Shown here: positions 8,362 to 17,524 of the stretch, in pieces
Numbering within the stretch: position 1 is the first letter of the stretch
Layout: every line of letters starts with the position of its first letter
DNA from: Variovorax sp. J2L1-78
Lineage (GTDB): Bacteria > Pseudomonadota > Gammaproteobacteria > Burkholderiales > Burkholderiaceae_C
Length of the DNA stretch: 64,000 nt
Direction of reading: 5' to 3'
Assembly (NCBI RefSeq): GCF_030317205.1
Contig: NZ_JASZYB010000004.1
Location: forward strand, 186,001-250,000
Program-made: the position numbers and the translations under genes
Notes under the pieces: generated by a model
Told to the model about the DNA's origin: nothing
The model's input: only the letters and a program-made list of their open reading frames with translations
Database searches by the model: none

Positions 8362-9324
8362 ATGAGACTCTGGAAACTGCTCTTCACGGGCTGCGCCATG
8401 GCGTGTGCGTCGCACGGTGCGCTGGCACAGGCCTATCCCACCAAGCCGATACGCATCGTCGTGGCCTACCCGGCCGGCCAGGGCACCGACATCGCCGCGC
8501 GCTACCTCGGCAACCAGTTGGCGAAGGACCTGGGCCAACCCATCGTCATCGACAACCGTCCCGGAGCCGGCGGCAACCTCGGCACCGAACTCGCGGCGGA
8601 AGCACCGGCCGACGGCTACACGCTCACCATGGGCACCAACGCCACCCATGTGGTGAACCAGTACCTCTATGCGGGCCTGCGCCTGAAGCCCGAGAAGGAC
8701 TTCGACTCCATCGTGCTGGTCGGCAGCTTTCCGATGGTGCTGGCGGTCAACGCCAAGTCGCCGCTGCGCTCGGTCGAGGACTTGGCCGGGGCCGTGAAGA
8801 CCGACCCGCGCTCCGGCGACATCGCCACCCCCAGCACGTCGGCGCGCCTGGTGGTCGAGCTGCTCAAGGAGCGCTCCAACCTGAAGCTGTTCCACGTGCC
8901 CTACAAGGGCTCGGGCGTCGCCATGACGGACGTGCTCGGCGGCCAGCTGCCGCTGCTGATCGACACGCCCACCGCCTTGCGCTCGCAACTGGCCGCGGGG
9001 CACGTGCGCGCCATCGCGGTGACGTCGGCCGCGCCCAGCGCCCTCCTGCCGGGCATCAAGCCGGTGGCCGAGCAAGGCTATCCGGGCTTCGAGGTCATCG
9101 CCTGGAACGCGCTGTTCGCGCCGCGCGGCACGCCGGCGGCCATTCTCGACACGCTCAACGCCGCCATGAACAAGATCCTCAGCCGGCCCGAGACGAAGCA
9201 GCAGTTGCTCGAGTACGGCTTCGATCCGGGCGGCGGCACGCGGCAGCAGCTCACCGATTTCACGCAGGCCGAGCGCAGGAAATGGGAGCCGCTCATCAAG
9301 GCATCGGGACTGAAGGCGGACTAG
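8362..9324 (+). CDS. Bug-family tripartite tricarboxylate transporter substrate-binding protein
   Basis: A 320-residue periplasmic solute-binding protein (TctC/Bug family), a group hugely expanded in Bordetella and Variovorax relatives. It has a Sec signal peptide (hydrophobic core around residues 6-18, ending ...HGALAQA) and the family opening YPTKPIRIVVAYPAGQGTDIAAR. Ligand-loop motifs are IVIDNRPGAGGNLGTE and NATHVVN. The ATG at 8362 has CAGGAGAC upstream; an in-frame ATG at 8341 would bury the signal peptide. No TctA/TctB membrane partners lie in the window, which is common for orphan Bug proteins. It probably captures the acid degraded by this locus; the ligand is unknown. Confidence 0.9.
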   Translation: MRLWKLLFTGCAMACASHGALAQAYPTKPIRIVVAYPAGQGTDIAARYLGNQLAKDLGQPIVIDNRPGAGGNLGTELAAEAPADGYTLTMGTNATHVVNQYLYAGLRLKPEKDFDSIVLVGSFPMVLAVNAKSPLRSVEDLAGAVKTDPRSGDIATPSTSARLVVELLKERSNLKLFHVPYKGSGVAMTDVLGGQLPLLIDTPTALRSQLAAGHVRAIAVTSAAPSALLPGIKPVAEQGYPGFEVIAWNALFAPRGTPAAILDTLNAAMNKILSRPETKQQLLEYGFDPGGGTRQQLTDFTQAERRKWEPLIKASGLKAD

Positions 9325-9433
9325 GCCGATGCCCGCGCGCGCAGACCCTTTCGCAGGCATCGGGAGCACCTGGGCGAGCCTCGTTCACCGCCCACCATCT
9401 GGGATAAGCTTGCGGCCGCCGACCGCACGCTCC

Positions 9434-10255
9434 ATGAAGTCCAGCCCCTCCCCCACCGCGAAGCCCGTCAAGTCAGAGCCCGCGACGAAGAAGCCGGTGC
9501 GGGTCCGACCCGTTCCCGGCGTGACGCGTGCCGTTGCCATCCTGCGCCTGCTCGGTCGCTCGTCGCAGGCGATGGGCGTGAAGGCCATTGCCGACGAACT
9601 CGCGCTGGTCCCCAGCACCTGCCTGCACATCCTGCGCGCGCTGGTCGCCGAAGAGCTCGTCAAGATCGACAGCGACACCAAGCGCTACTCGCTGGGCACC
9701 GGCATGCTGAGCCTGGCGCGCAGCGCCATCGAGAGCAGCGGCTTCGCCAGCCTTGCGCAGCCCGTGCTCGACGTGCTGGCGAACGACTGGAACGTGACGA
9801 TGATCGGCGTCGAGACACCCGACATCGACCACATGGTGGTGCTGGCGCTGTCGCGCTCGCGTGCGCCCTTCCGCCTGCATGTGGATGTCGGCAGCCGCTT
9901 CCCGGCGCTGGTCAGCGCCACCGGGCGCCTGGTCGCGGCCTTCAGCGACGAACCGTGGCCACAGATCGAGAAGCGCTTCAAGTCGCTGCGCTGGGACAAG
10001 CCGATCGACCTCGCCACCTGGAAGCGCGAGGTCGAACTGGTCCGCAAGCGCGGCTTCAGCATCGACCGCGGCAACTACATGAACGGCGTGACGGTGATCG
10101 CGGTGCCGCTGCTCGACGCGGCGCACCGGGTGAGCCACACGCTGGTCGCCACCGGGCTCTCCGACAACCTGGTCGGCAGCGCCACCATGGACCTGGCCAA
10201 GGCCATGAAGAAAGAGGCCGACGGCCTCTCGGCCCTGCTGCCCTCGCGCCGATGA
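9434..10255 (+). CDS. IclR-family transcriptional regulator
   Basis: A 273-residue DNA-binding regulator. The N-terminal ~25 residues are basic and proline-rich. A winged helix-turn-helix (VTRAVAILRLLGRSSQAMGVKAIADELALVPSTCLHILRAL) spans about residues 32-75. The rest is an IclR effector-binding domain. The ATG at 9434 was chosen because the longer frame upstream is not conserved-looking. It lies between the Bug-protein gene and a hotdog thioesterase gene whose start overlaps its stop (ATGA). By position it is the probable regulator of the acyl-CoA locus and may bind the AT-rich repeats at 7582-7615 and 8164-8183. Confidence 0.88.
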   Translation: MKSSPSPTAKPVKSEPATKKPVRVRPVPGVTRAVAILRLLGRSSQAMGVKAIADELALVPSTCLHILRALVAEELVKIDSDTKRYSLGTGMLSLARSAIESSGFASLAQPVLDVLANDWNVTMIGVETPDIDHMVVLALSRSRAPFRLHVDVGSRFPALVSATGRLVAAFSDEPWPQIEKRFKSLRWDKPIDLATWKREVELVRKRGFSIDRGNYMNGVTVIAVPLLDAAHRVSHTLVATGLSDNLVGSATMDLAKAMKKEADGLSALLPSRR

Positions 10256-10626
10256 CGACCGAACCCGAGCTCGTGCTGCGCCTCATCCCGATGCCGTCGG
10301 ACACCTACCTGGGCGACCAGATCGCCGGTGGGTGGATGCTGGCGAAGATGGATTCCGCCGGAAGCGTCCTGCCCATGCGTGCCGCGCGCGGGCGCGTGGT
10401 GCTGGTCGCCATCGAGAAACTGGCCTTCAGCCACCCGGTCAAGGCCGGCGACCTGGTGTCCTTCTTCGCGCAGGTGGTGCACGTCGGCCGGACGTCCATC
10501 AGCGTCCATGTGCGGGCATTGACCGAGCGCCGCGGCAGCGAAGGCGTGACCACGCCGGTGACCGAAGCCACGCTGGTCTACGTCGCCATCGACGACCAGG
10601 GCGCGCCGCGCCCAATTTCAGCCTAG
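10252..10626 (+). CDS. Acyl-CoA thioesterase, YciA-type hotdog
   Basis: A 124-residue single-hotdog protein resembling YciA/BFIT thioesterases. Visible motifs are PSDTYLGDQIAGGWMLAKMDSAGSV, where the family usually shows N/D-x-x-G-x-x-x-GG, and EKLAFSHPVKAGDLVSFFAQVVHVGRTS. It would hydrolyse acyl-CoA thioesters in the cytoplasm. The ATG overlaps the IclR stop codon, indicating translational coupling with the regulator. It is the second thioesterase of the locus; whether both serve the same pathway is unclear. Confidence 0.82.
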   Translation: MTTEPELVLRLIPMPSDTYLGDQIAGGWMLAKMDSAGSVLPMRAARGRVVLVAIEKLAFSHPVKAGDLVSFFAQVVHVGRTSISVHVRALTERRGSEGVTTPVTEATLVYVAIDDQGAPRPISA

Positions 10627-10703
10627 CCACAGCCCAGCTTCCGTCGGGTGCGCAGGGCCAGAGGGCGACGCCGCGGCCGCGCGATGCGAACCGTTTTAAG
10701 CTT

Positions 10704-10731
10704 GGGGGTCCGCGGTCGAACCGCCGCCCCC
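10704..10731 (+). promoter_or_regulatory. Stem-loop in the frmA leader
   Basis: GGGGG (10704-10708) pairs with CCCCC (10727-10731), and inside it GCGGT-CGA-ACCGC (10712-10724) forms a perfect 5-base stem. The hairpin sits 20 bases before the frmA start codon, just upstream of an AAGGACC ribosome site. It could be an operator or an RNA element. No known riboswitch class is evident. Confidence 0.3.
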
Positions 10732-10750
10732 ATTCCTCAAGGACCTTCGC

Positions 10751-11864
<1,114 letters not shown>

Positions 11865-11872
<8 letters not shown>

Positions 11873-12782
11873 AGCGATGCTCGGCCCGCTGCGCCGTGTG
11901 CACGCCGGCGTGCTGGACATCGCCTTCCATGAGAGCGGTCCCGAGGACGGGCCGCCCGCCGTGCTGCTGCACGGCTTTCCCTACGACGTGCACGCCTACG
12001 CCGAGGTGGTGCCGATCCTCGCGGACGCAGGCTGCCGCGTGGTCGTGCCCTACCTGCGCGGCTTCGGCCCGACCCAGTTCGTCGATGCGGCCACGCCGCG
12101 GTCGGGCGAGCAGGCTGCACTGGCCGCCGACCTGCGCGCCCTGCTCGATGCGCTGGCGATTCCGCAGGCCGTGCTGGCCGGCTACGACTGGGGCGGCACG
12201 GCCGCCTGCGTGGCCGCGGCGCTGTGGCCCGAGCGCTGCACCGGGCTCGTGTCCTTCAACAGCTACAAGGTGCAGGCCATCGCGCATGCCGACGAGCCGG
12301 CCCCGCCCGAGAACGAGTTCCGCTACTGGTACCAGTGGTACTTCCACACCGAGCGCGGCCGCGCCGGGCTGGCGCAGAACCGGCGCGATCTGTGCCGGCT
12401 GCTGTGGCGGCTCTGGTCGCCCACCTGGGCCTTCGACGACGCGACCTGGGAGCGCACGGCGCCCGCCTTCGACAACCCGGATTTCGTCGACATCGTCATT
12501 CATTCCTACCGGCACCGCTACGGCAAGGCCGCGGGCGACCCGGCCTATGCCGACCTCCAGGCCGCCCTCGACCAGATGCCCGAGATCCGCGTGCCGTCGA
12601 TCACCTTCGACGGCGCCGACGACGGCGTGATGTCGCCCGCCGGCACCGCCGACCAGGGCCACCACTTCACCGGCCCGCGCACGCACCGCACCTTGCCCGG
12701 CGTGGGCCACAACATGCCGCAGGAAGCACCCCGTGTGTTCGCCGATGCGGTGCTCGAACTCATTTCCCCGCATCGCCGATGA
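11865..12782 (+). CDS. Alpha/beta hydrolase, epoxide hydrolase/haloalkane dehalogenase-like
   Basis: A 305-residue alpha/beta-hydrolase-fold protein. The oxyanion motif is VLLHGFPYD. The nucleophile elbow is AGYDWGGTAA, with aspartate in place of serine, as in epoxide hydrolases and haloalkane dehalogenases. The C-terminal histidine lies in PGVGHNMPQEAP. It is sandwiched between frmA (8-base overlap) and fghA (ATGA overlap), so it is made together with formaldehyde detoxification enzymes. It might release formaldehyde from a substrate or act independently; the sequence does not decide. The true substrate is unknown. Confidence 0.85.
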
Positions 12783-13636
12783 CCGCCTCCCCCAAGACCC
12801 TGTCCGAACACCGCTGCTTCGGCGGCACGCAGACCTTCCACGAACACGCCTCGGGCGAGATCGGCCTGCCGATGCGCTTTTCGGTGTTCCTGCCGCCGCA
12901 GGCCGCAGACGGCCCGGTGCCGGCGCTGATCTACCTGGCGGGCCTCACCTGCAACGAAGAGACCTTCATGGTCAAGGCCGGCGCGCAGCGTCTGGCGGCC
13001 GAACTCGGCATCGCGCTGGTCGCACCGGACACCAGCCCGCGCGGCGCCAACGTGCCCGGCGAATCGGAGAGCTGGGACTTCGGCGTCGGCGCCGGCTTCT
13101 ACCTCGACGCGACCGAGGCGCCATGGGCCCCGCACTGGCGCATGGAAAGCTACCTGATCGGCGAACTGCTGCCGCTGCTCGGCACCGCCTTCCCGATCGA
13201 TCCGCAACGCATCGGCCTCACCGGCCATTCGATGGGCGGGCATGGCGCGCTCACGCTGGCGCTGCGGCACCCGAGCCTCTTCAAGTCGTTGTCGGCCTTC
13301 GCGCCGATCTGCGCGCCCACGCGCTGCCCCTGGGGCGAGAAGGCCTTCACCGGCTACCTGGGCGCCGACCGCACGCGCTGGATCGAACACGACGCCACGG
13401 TGCTCATGGAGAACCAGCCGGTCGCGCCCTACCCCGCGGGCATCCTGGTCGACCAGGGCCTGGGCGACAAATTCCTCGCCGAGCAGTTGCACCCGCACCT
13501 GTTCGAGGCCGCCTGCCACGCCATCGGCCAGCCGCTGACGCTGCGCCGGCACGAGGGCTACGACCATGGCTACTACTTCATCCAGAGCTTCATGGCCGAC
13601 CACCTCGTCCATCACGCCCAGCTGCTGAAGGCCTGA
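12779..13636 (+). CDS. fghA: S-formylglutathione hydrolase
   Basis: A 285-residue esterase-D-type serine hydrolase that splits S-formylglutathione to formate and glutathione, the second step after FrmA. Diagnostic segments are YLAGLTCNEETFMVKAGAQR, the nucleophile Ser151 in GLTGHSMGGHGAL, APDTSPRG and the C-terminal EGYDHGYYFIQSF with the catalytic histidine. The ATG overlaps the stop of the preceding hydrolase gene. Length and motif order are exactly those of the family. Confidence 0.95.
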   Translation: MTASPKTLSEHRCFGGTQTFHEHASGEIGLPMRFSVFLPPQAADGPVPALIYLAGLTCNEETFMVKAGAQRLAAELGIALVAPDTSPRGANVPGESESWDFGVGAGFYLDATEAPWAPHWRMESYLIGELLPLLGTAFPIDPQRIGLTGHSMGGHGALTLALRHPSLFKSLSAFAPICAPTRCPWGEKAFTGYLGADRTRWIEHDATVLMENQPVAPYPAGILVDQGLGDKFLAEQLHPHLFEAACHAIGQPLTLRRHEGYDHGYYFIQSFMADHLVHHAQLLKA

Positions 13637-13638
13637 GC

Positions 13639-14022
13639 GTGGCCGGACTCGCCGACAGCCTGCCGGAAGTGTTCGAACGGCTCGGCCGCGTGCAGGCACG
13701 GCGCATGTTCGGCGGCCATGGGCTGTTCCACGAAGGCCGCATGATCGGACTGGTCGTGCGCGAGACGCTCTACCTCAAGGTCGACGCCGAGAGCGCTCCC
13801 CACTTCGACGCACTGAACGCGCCGGCCTTCTCGTACGAGCGCCAGGGCAAGACGATGCAGATGTCGTACCGCGAGGCGCCCGCCGACCTCTTCGACGACC
13901 GCGACCTCGCGGCCCTGTGGGGTCGTCGCGCCTGGGAGGCGGCGATGCGCTCCGGACAGGCGCCCAAGCCCCGACGCACGACCGCGTCGGCAGCGGCCAG
14001 GAAGACCAGGAAAGCCCCATGA
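13639..14022 (+). CDS. TfoX/Sxy N-terminal domain protein
   Basis: A 127-residue protein beginning at GTG 13639, two bases after the fghA stop. The core (LPEVFERLGRVQARRMFGGHGLFHEGRMIGLVVRETLYLKVD) is the TfoX/Sxy N-terminal fold, found alone in many proteobacterial small proteins. It has a basic C-terminal tail rich in Lys, Arg and Ala that could bind nucleic acid. Stand-alone members have no settled function; a role in competence is not implied. It ends inside the start of the exonuclease gene (ATGA-type overlap), so the run frmA to exonuclease is probably one transcript. Confidence 0.8.
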   Translation: MAGLADSLPEVFERLGRVQARRMFGGHGLFHEGRMIGLVVRETLYLKVDAESAPHFDALNAPAFSYERQGKTMQMSYREAPADLFDDRDLAALWGRRAWEAAMRSGQAPKPRRTTASAAARKTRKAP

Positions 14023-14651
14023 ACACCGCCCCGCCACCGTTGCCGACCCGCGAAGAGATCGCCGCCTTCGACGTCTTCCCCGGCCTCACGCTGCAGGACA
14101 TCGACGTGGTGGCCACCGCGATCCAGGCCGAGAAGGCGCTGGCCGAGCTGGGTGCGCTGAACGTGGTCGGCTTCGACACCGAATCGAAGCCGACCTTCCT
14201 CAAGAACGAAATCTCGACCGGGCCGCACACGGTGCAGTTCGCCTCGCTCGAGCGGGCCTGGGTCTTCCAGGTGCACGACCCGGTCTGCCGCGCGGCGGCT
14301 GCCCACCTGATCGCCTCGAGTGCACTCGTCAAGGTCGGCTTCGGCCTGGCCGGCGACCGCACGCAGATCCGCCGCACGCTGGGCGTCGAGCCGCAGGGCG
14401 TGGTCGACCTCGACACCGTCTTCAAGCGCCGCGGCTACCGCGATGCGGTCGGCGTGAAGTCGGCCATCGCGCTGCTGTTCGGCCAGCAGTTCGTCAAGTC
14501 GCGCAAGCAGTCGACCTCCAACTGGGCCACCCATCGGCTCTCCGAGGGGCAGGTGCGCTATGCCGCGAACGACGCCTACGCAGCCATGCGCGTGATGGAC
14601 AGGCTCGGCCTGGACGCCGCCCGGCTCGTGCCGATGCCGCTGTCGAGCTGA
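14019..14651 (+). CDS. RNase D-like 3'-5' exonuclease domain protein
   Basis: A 210-residue DEDD-superfamily exonuclease. The first acidic pair is in NVVGFDTESKPTF (about residues 47-59). A second acidic residue follows in DLDTVFKRRGYRDAVGVK. The last motif, GQVRYAANDAYAAMRVMDRL, gives the DEDDy tyrosine/aspartate. It has only the catalytic domain, lacking the HRDC domains of full RNase D (about 375 residues). It would trim RNA or DNA 3' ends. It overlaps the TfoX-like gene upstream. Confidence 0.85.
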   Translation: MNTAPPPLPTREEIAAFDVFPGLTLQDIDVVATAIQAEKALAELGALNVVGFDTESKPTFLKNEISTGPHTVQFASLERAWVFQVHDPVCRAAAAHLIASSALVKVGFGLAGDRTQIRRTLGVEPQGVVDLDTVFKRRGYRDAVGVKSAIALLFGQQFVKSRKQSTSNWATHRLSEGQVRYAANDAYAAMRVMDRLGLDAARLVPMPLSS

Positions 14652-14692
14652 AGGCGGGCAACGTCACACGGGCCGGCTAAGCTCACCGCTGC

Positions 14693-15598
14693 ATGAAGTC
14701 CTCCGCCCCCCGAAAATCCGCCCGCCCCCAGGCGCTCGAATCGAATGCCGCGCCGGTTTCCGCCGTGCTCGCCCGCATCGACACCCTGTGGCCCTCGCTC
14801 GGCCCGGCCGGCCAGCGCATCGCGGATTTCATCGCCAAGCACCCGCAGGAAGTGGTTCACATGTCGGTGAGCGAGGTGGCCGAGCGCACCAAGTCCAGCG
14901 AAGGCAGCGTGGTCGGCCTCTGCAAGAACCTCGGTGCCACCGGCTTTCAGCAGATCAAGATCGCGCTGGCACAGGAGCTGGTGCAGCCGGTGCAGTTCAT
15001 CCACGAAGATCTGGTGAAGAAGGACACGGTGGAGGCCACCGTGCGCAAGATCTTCCAAAGCAATGTGCAGACGCTGCGCGACACCCAGGCCGCGCTCGAC
15101 GTGTCGGCCATGGCGAAGGCGGTGCAGCTGATCAAGAAAGCCCGGCGCATCGAGATCTACGGCATCGGCAGCGCAGCCACCATCGCCGAGGATGCGCACT
15201 ACCGCATGCTGCGCATCGGGATCGACGCCAAGGTGGTGGTCGACTCGCACATCCAGGCGATCAGCGCATCGCTCACCGGGCCCGACGTGGCGACCCTCAC
15301 GATCTCGCACTCGGGCAGCTCCCACGAGACCGTGCTGGCCACGCGGTTGGCCAAGGAGGCCGGCGCCTCCACCATCTGCATCACCAACTTCGGCAAGTCG
15401 CCGATCCAGGCCTTCGCCGACGTGCTGCTGTTCACCATGGCGCGCGAGACCAGCTTCCGCACCGAGGCCATGACCAGCCGGCTGGCGCAGCTGGCGATCA
15501 TCGATGCGCTGATCGCCTGCCTGGCGCTGGCCGACTACGAGAAGTCGGTGCGCACGCTGCGCAAGACCTTCGACGTGCTGTCGACCAAGCGCTACTGA
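14693..15598 (+). CDS. MurR/RpiR-family transcriptional regulator
   Basis: A 301-residue sugar-phosphate-responsive regulator. It has an N-terminal helix-turn-helix of the RpiR type (GQRIADFIAKHPQEVVHMSVSEVAERTKSSEGSVVGLCKNLGATGFQQIKIALAQ, residues ~42-95). A SIS sugar-isomerase domain (KARRIEIYGIGSAATIAEDAHYRMLRIG, HSGSSHETVLATRLAKEAGA) spans about residues 140-270. It would sense a phosphosugar. Adjacent genes do not encode sugar uptake, so its target is unclear; it stands alone between the exonuclease and ParB-like genes. Confidence 0.9.
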   Translation: MKSSAPRKSARPQALESNAAPVSAVLARIDTLWPSLGPAGQRIADFIAKHPQEVVHMSVSEVAERTKSSEGSVVGLCKNLGATGFQQIKIALAQELVQPVQFIHEDLVKKDTVEATVRKIFQSNVQTLRDTQAALDVSAMAKAVQLIKKARRIEIYGIGSAATIAEDAHYRMLRIGIDAKVVVDSHIQAISASLTGPDVATLTISHSGSSHETVLATRLAKEAGASTICITNFGKSPIQAFADVLLFTMARETSFRTEAMTSRLAQLAIIDALIACLALADYEKSVRTLRKTFDVLSTKRY

Positions 15599-15641
15599 GG
15601 GGCGGGCGCCCGGCGCCGCCGACCCTGGCCGGGCCGCTCAC

Positions 15642-15647
15642 TACAAT
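15642..15647 (+). promoter_or_regulatory. -10 element upstream of the ParB-like gene
   Basis: TACAAT lies 36 bases before the ATG at 15683, at a distance that fits a short leader. No convincing -35 hexamer is seen at the right spacing, so the promoter call rests on the -10 alone. Confidence 0.3.
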
Positions 15648-15682
15648 CGCGCCCCTTTGCTGTTTCCCGGAACCCCGCACCC

Positions 15683-16486
15683 ATGGACATCGTCGTCAAC
15701 GAAGAACTCAAGGCCTATATCGACCCGCTGACGCCGCAAGAGTACGAATCGCTGGAGCGCAGCCTGCTGGCCGAGGGGTGCCGCGACGCGCTGGTGCTGT
15801 GGGGCGACGTGCTGGTCGACGGCCACAACCGCTACGGCATCTGCCAGAAGCACGGCCTGCCGTTCCAGACGGTGCAGAACCCGCGCTTTCGCACCATCGA
15901 GGATGTGCACCTCTGGATGATCGACCAGCACCTGGGCCGGCGCAGCGTGTCGGATTTCCAGCGCGGCGTGCTGGCATTGCGCAAGCGCGAGATCGTGGCC
16001 GGGCGGCGGGCACGTGCCGCCGCGCCGGCCGACTCGAACACCGTTGCCGATGAGGGCCCGCCCTTCGACGTCGACGAAGCCCCGCCGGCACCGATGAACA
16101 GCCGCGAGGCGATCGCCAAGGCCGCGCGCCTGAGCAGCAGCCAGGTCGTGATGATCGAGAAGATCCAGAAGCAGGCCGCGCCGGAGCTGGTCGAGGCCGT
16201 GAAGGCCGGCACCATCTCGCTCAACGCAGCCGCCGCCGTCGCCAGCCTGCCGGCCGAGGAGCAGGCGGCCGCAGCGATCGCCGGCAAGGACGAACTCAAG
16301 CAGGCCGCCAAGCGGGTACGTGATGCCAAGCGCCGACCGCGCGAGGAAGCCTCCACGCCCGAATCCGCCGCGGATGAGACAGAGACCGGTGACGAGCTGC
16401 AACTGCTGCGTGCCCGCGTGGCCGCACTGACGGCCGAGAACGCGGATTTGCGCGCGCAACTCGCCGCACTGCACGCCGGCGGCTGA
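15683..16486 (+). CDS. ParB-like nuclease-domain protein (plasmid-partition-related)
   Basis: A 267-residue protein. The N-terminal ~100 residues resemble a ParB/Srx domain: LKAYIDPLTPQEYESLERSLLAEGCRDALVLWGDVLVDGHNRYGICQKH carries the 'DGHNR' motif. A middle helical region follows (MNSREAIAKAARLSSSQVVMIEKIQKQAAPELVEAVKAGTISLNAAAAVASLPAEEQ), typical of ParB central helix-turn-helix regions. The protein ends in a coiled-coil (LLRARVAALTAENADLRAQLAAL). There is no parA or parS-like array nearby. It probably regulates or binds DNA and need not be a true partition protein. Confidence 0.78.
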   Translation: MDIVVNEELKAYIDPLTPQEYESLERSLLAEGCRDALVLWGDVLVDGHNRYGICQKHGLPFQTVQNPRFRTIEDVHLWMIDQHLGRRSVSDFQRGVLALRKREIVAGRRARAAAPADSNTVADEGPPFDVDEAPPAPMNSREAIAKAARLSSSQVVMIEKIQKQAAPELVEAVKAGTISLNAAAAVASLPAEEQAAAAIAGKDELKQAAKRVRDAKRRPREEASTPESAADETETGDELQLLRARVAALTAENADLRAQLAALHAGG

Positions 16487-16503
16487 ACGGCGCCCCGCGG
16501 CGG

Positions 16504-17337
16504 CTACAGCGCCGGCGCCGCAGCGGCGGCCCCAGGCGCGCTGACGGCACCACGCAGCAAGGCGGCCAGGCTGGGAGATCCGGCGGCGCCGCCCACGAGC
16601 AGGCAGTCCATCCCCAGCTGCAAGGCGCCACGCGCATCGGTGTCGGGGTTGTCGCCGATCACCAGCGTGCTCGCGGGCGATGCGCCGAGCCGGCGCAGCC
16701 CTTCCTCCAGCAACAGCGGGCCGGGCTTGCCGACCACGCGCAGCGGCTGAACGCCGCTCACCGTGATCACGGCGGCCAGCAGCGCACCGGTTTCGGGCAC
16801 CAGGCTGCCGCCCGGCCCCGGGTGGCTGGCGTCGGCGTTGGTTGCCACCAGCAGGGCACCGCGACGCAACTGGTTGGCGATGAGGCCGAGCCGAGCGCGG
16901 TTGAAGTGCGGGTCCAGCGCCAGCAGCACGACGTCGGCATCGGCCTTCACCAACTGGCAGCCGCGGGCCATCGCATGGCGTTGCAGGGCGGCGCTGCCGG
17001 CCAGCAGGACGCGCGCCTGCGGGTGCTCGCGCCGCAGGTAGGCCACGCTCTGCTCACCCGCCAGCACGATGCACGACGGCGCCACCTGGAGCCCAAGCCG
17101 TGCGAGCCGGCGTGCCATGCCTTCGGCGGTGTGGGTGGAGTTGTTGGAGACGATCATGCAGCGGCCACGGAAGCGTTCGAGCAGTTCCGACGCGCCATCG
17201 AGCACCTCGTCCTCGCGGATCAGGGTGCCGTCGAGATCGACGATCAGGTGGCGTGCCTGCCACAGCCTTTCGGCCGCGCTGCGTGCGATGAAGTGGTCGG
17301 CCGCGGTGCGGTCGACGACCGCGCTGTCTTTGTTCAT
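16504..17337 (-). CDS. HAD-IIA family hydrolase (NagD/PGP-like phosphatase)
   Basis: A 277-residue phosphatase of the haloacid dehalogenase superfamily with a C2 cap. Motif I is LIVDLDGTLIRED, motif II is MIVSNNST, the motif III lysine is in RVVGKPGP, and motif IV is VIGDNPDTDARGA. It would dephosphorylate a small phosphate ester such as phosphoglycolate or a nucleotide. The ATG at 17337 was chosen over an in-frame TTG two codons upstream. It diverges from the phnDCE-like operon across a shared regulatory region with a candidate Pho box, so it may be part of phosphorus acquisition. That role is inferred. Confidence 0.85.
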   Translation of the reverse strand: MNKDSAVVDRTAADHFIARSAAERLWQARHLIVDLDGTLIREDEVLDGASELLERFRGRCMIVSNNSTHTAEGMARRLARLGLQVAPSCIVLAGEQSVAYLRREHPQARVLLAGSAALQRHAMARGCQLVKADADVVLLALDPHFNRARLGLIANQLRRGALLVATNADASHPGPGGSLVPETGALLAAVITVSGVQPLRVVGKPGPLLLEEGLRRLGASPASTLVIGDNPDTDARGALQLGMDCLLVGGAAGSPSLAALLRGAVSAPGAAAAAPAL

Positions 17338-17388
17338 GAGCAAGTGGATTCGATGCGCGCCGACCCTCCGGCGCTGGCTCGCATTCTA

Positions 17389-17403
17389 TTGAGTTTCGCT
17401 CAA
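17389..17403. promoter_or_regulatory. Inverted repeat in the HAD/phnD divergent region
   Basis: TTGAG-TTTCG-CTCAA, a perfect 5-base inverted repeat in the AT-rich part of the 187-base divergent gap. It lies closer to the HAD gene. It could be an operator; no U-run makes it a terminator. Confidence 0.3.
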
Positions 17404-17405
17404 TT

Positions 17406-17417
17406 TTTATCGATAAA
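17406..17417. promoter_or_regulatory. 12-base perfect palindrome in the HAD/phnD divergent region
   Basis: TTTATCGATAAA reads the same on both strands and lies just 2 bases from the inverted repeat at 17389-17403. Such a compact symmetric AT-rich site is a plausible binding site for a dimeric regulator. Confidence 0.35.
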
Positions 17418-17428
17418 TACTTGAGCTG

Positions 17429-17446
17429 AATTCATTCCTCTGTCAT
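17429..17446 (+). promoter_or_regulatory. Candidate Pho box upstream of phnD
   Basis: AATTCATTCCTCTGTCAT matches the PhoB direct-repeat consensus (CTGTCAT repeats 11 bases apart) at about 12 of 18 positions. The second half-site, CTGTCAT (17440-17446), is perfect and the first is degenerate (4 of 7). It lies 78 bases before the phnD start. Phosphate-starvation control would suit the downstream transporter and phospholipase C. Confidence 0.45.
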
Positions 17447-17524
17447 ATCCGCTGCCTAACCTTGCCCAGGTCGAGCCGCTGCACACGCCAGCGACACCCC
17501 CTCACCCCCGCAAGGACCCCGGAC

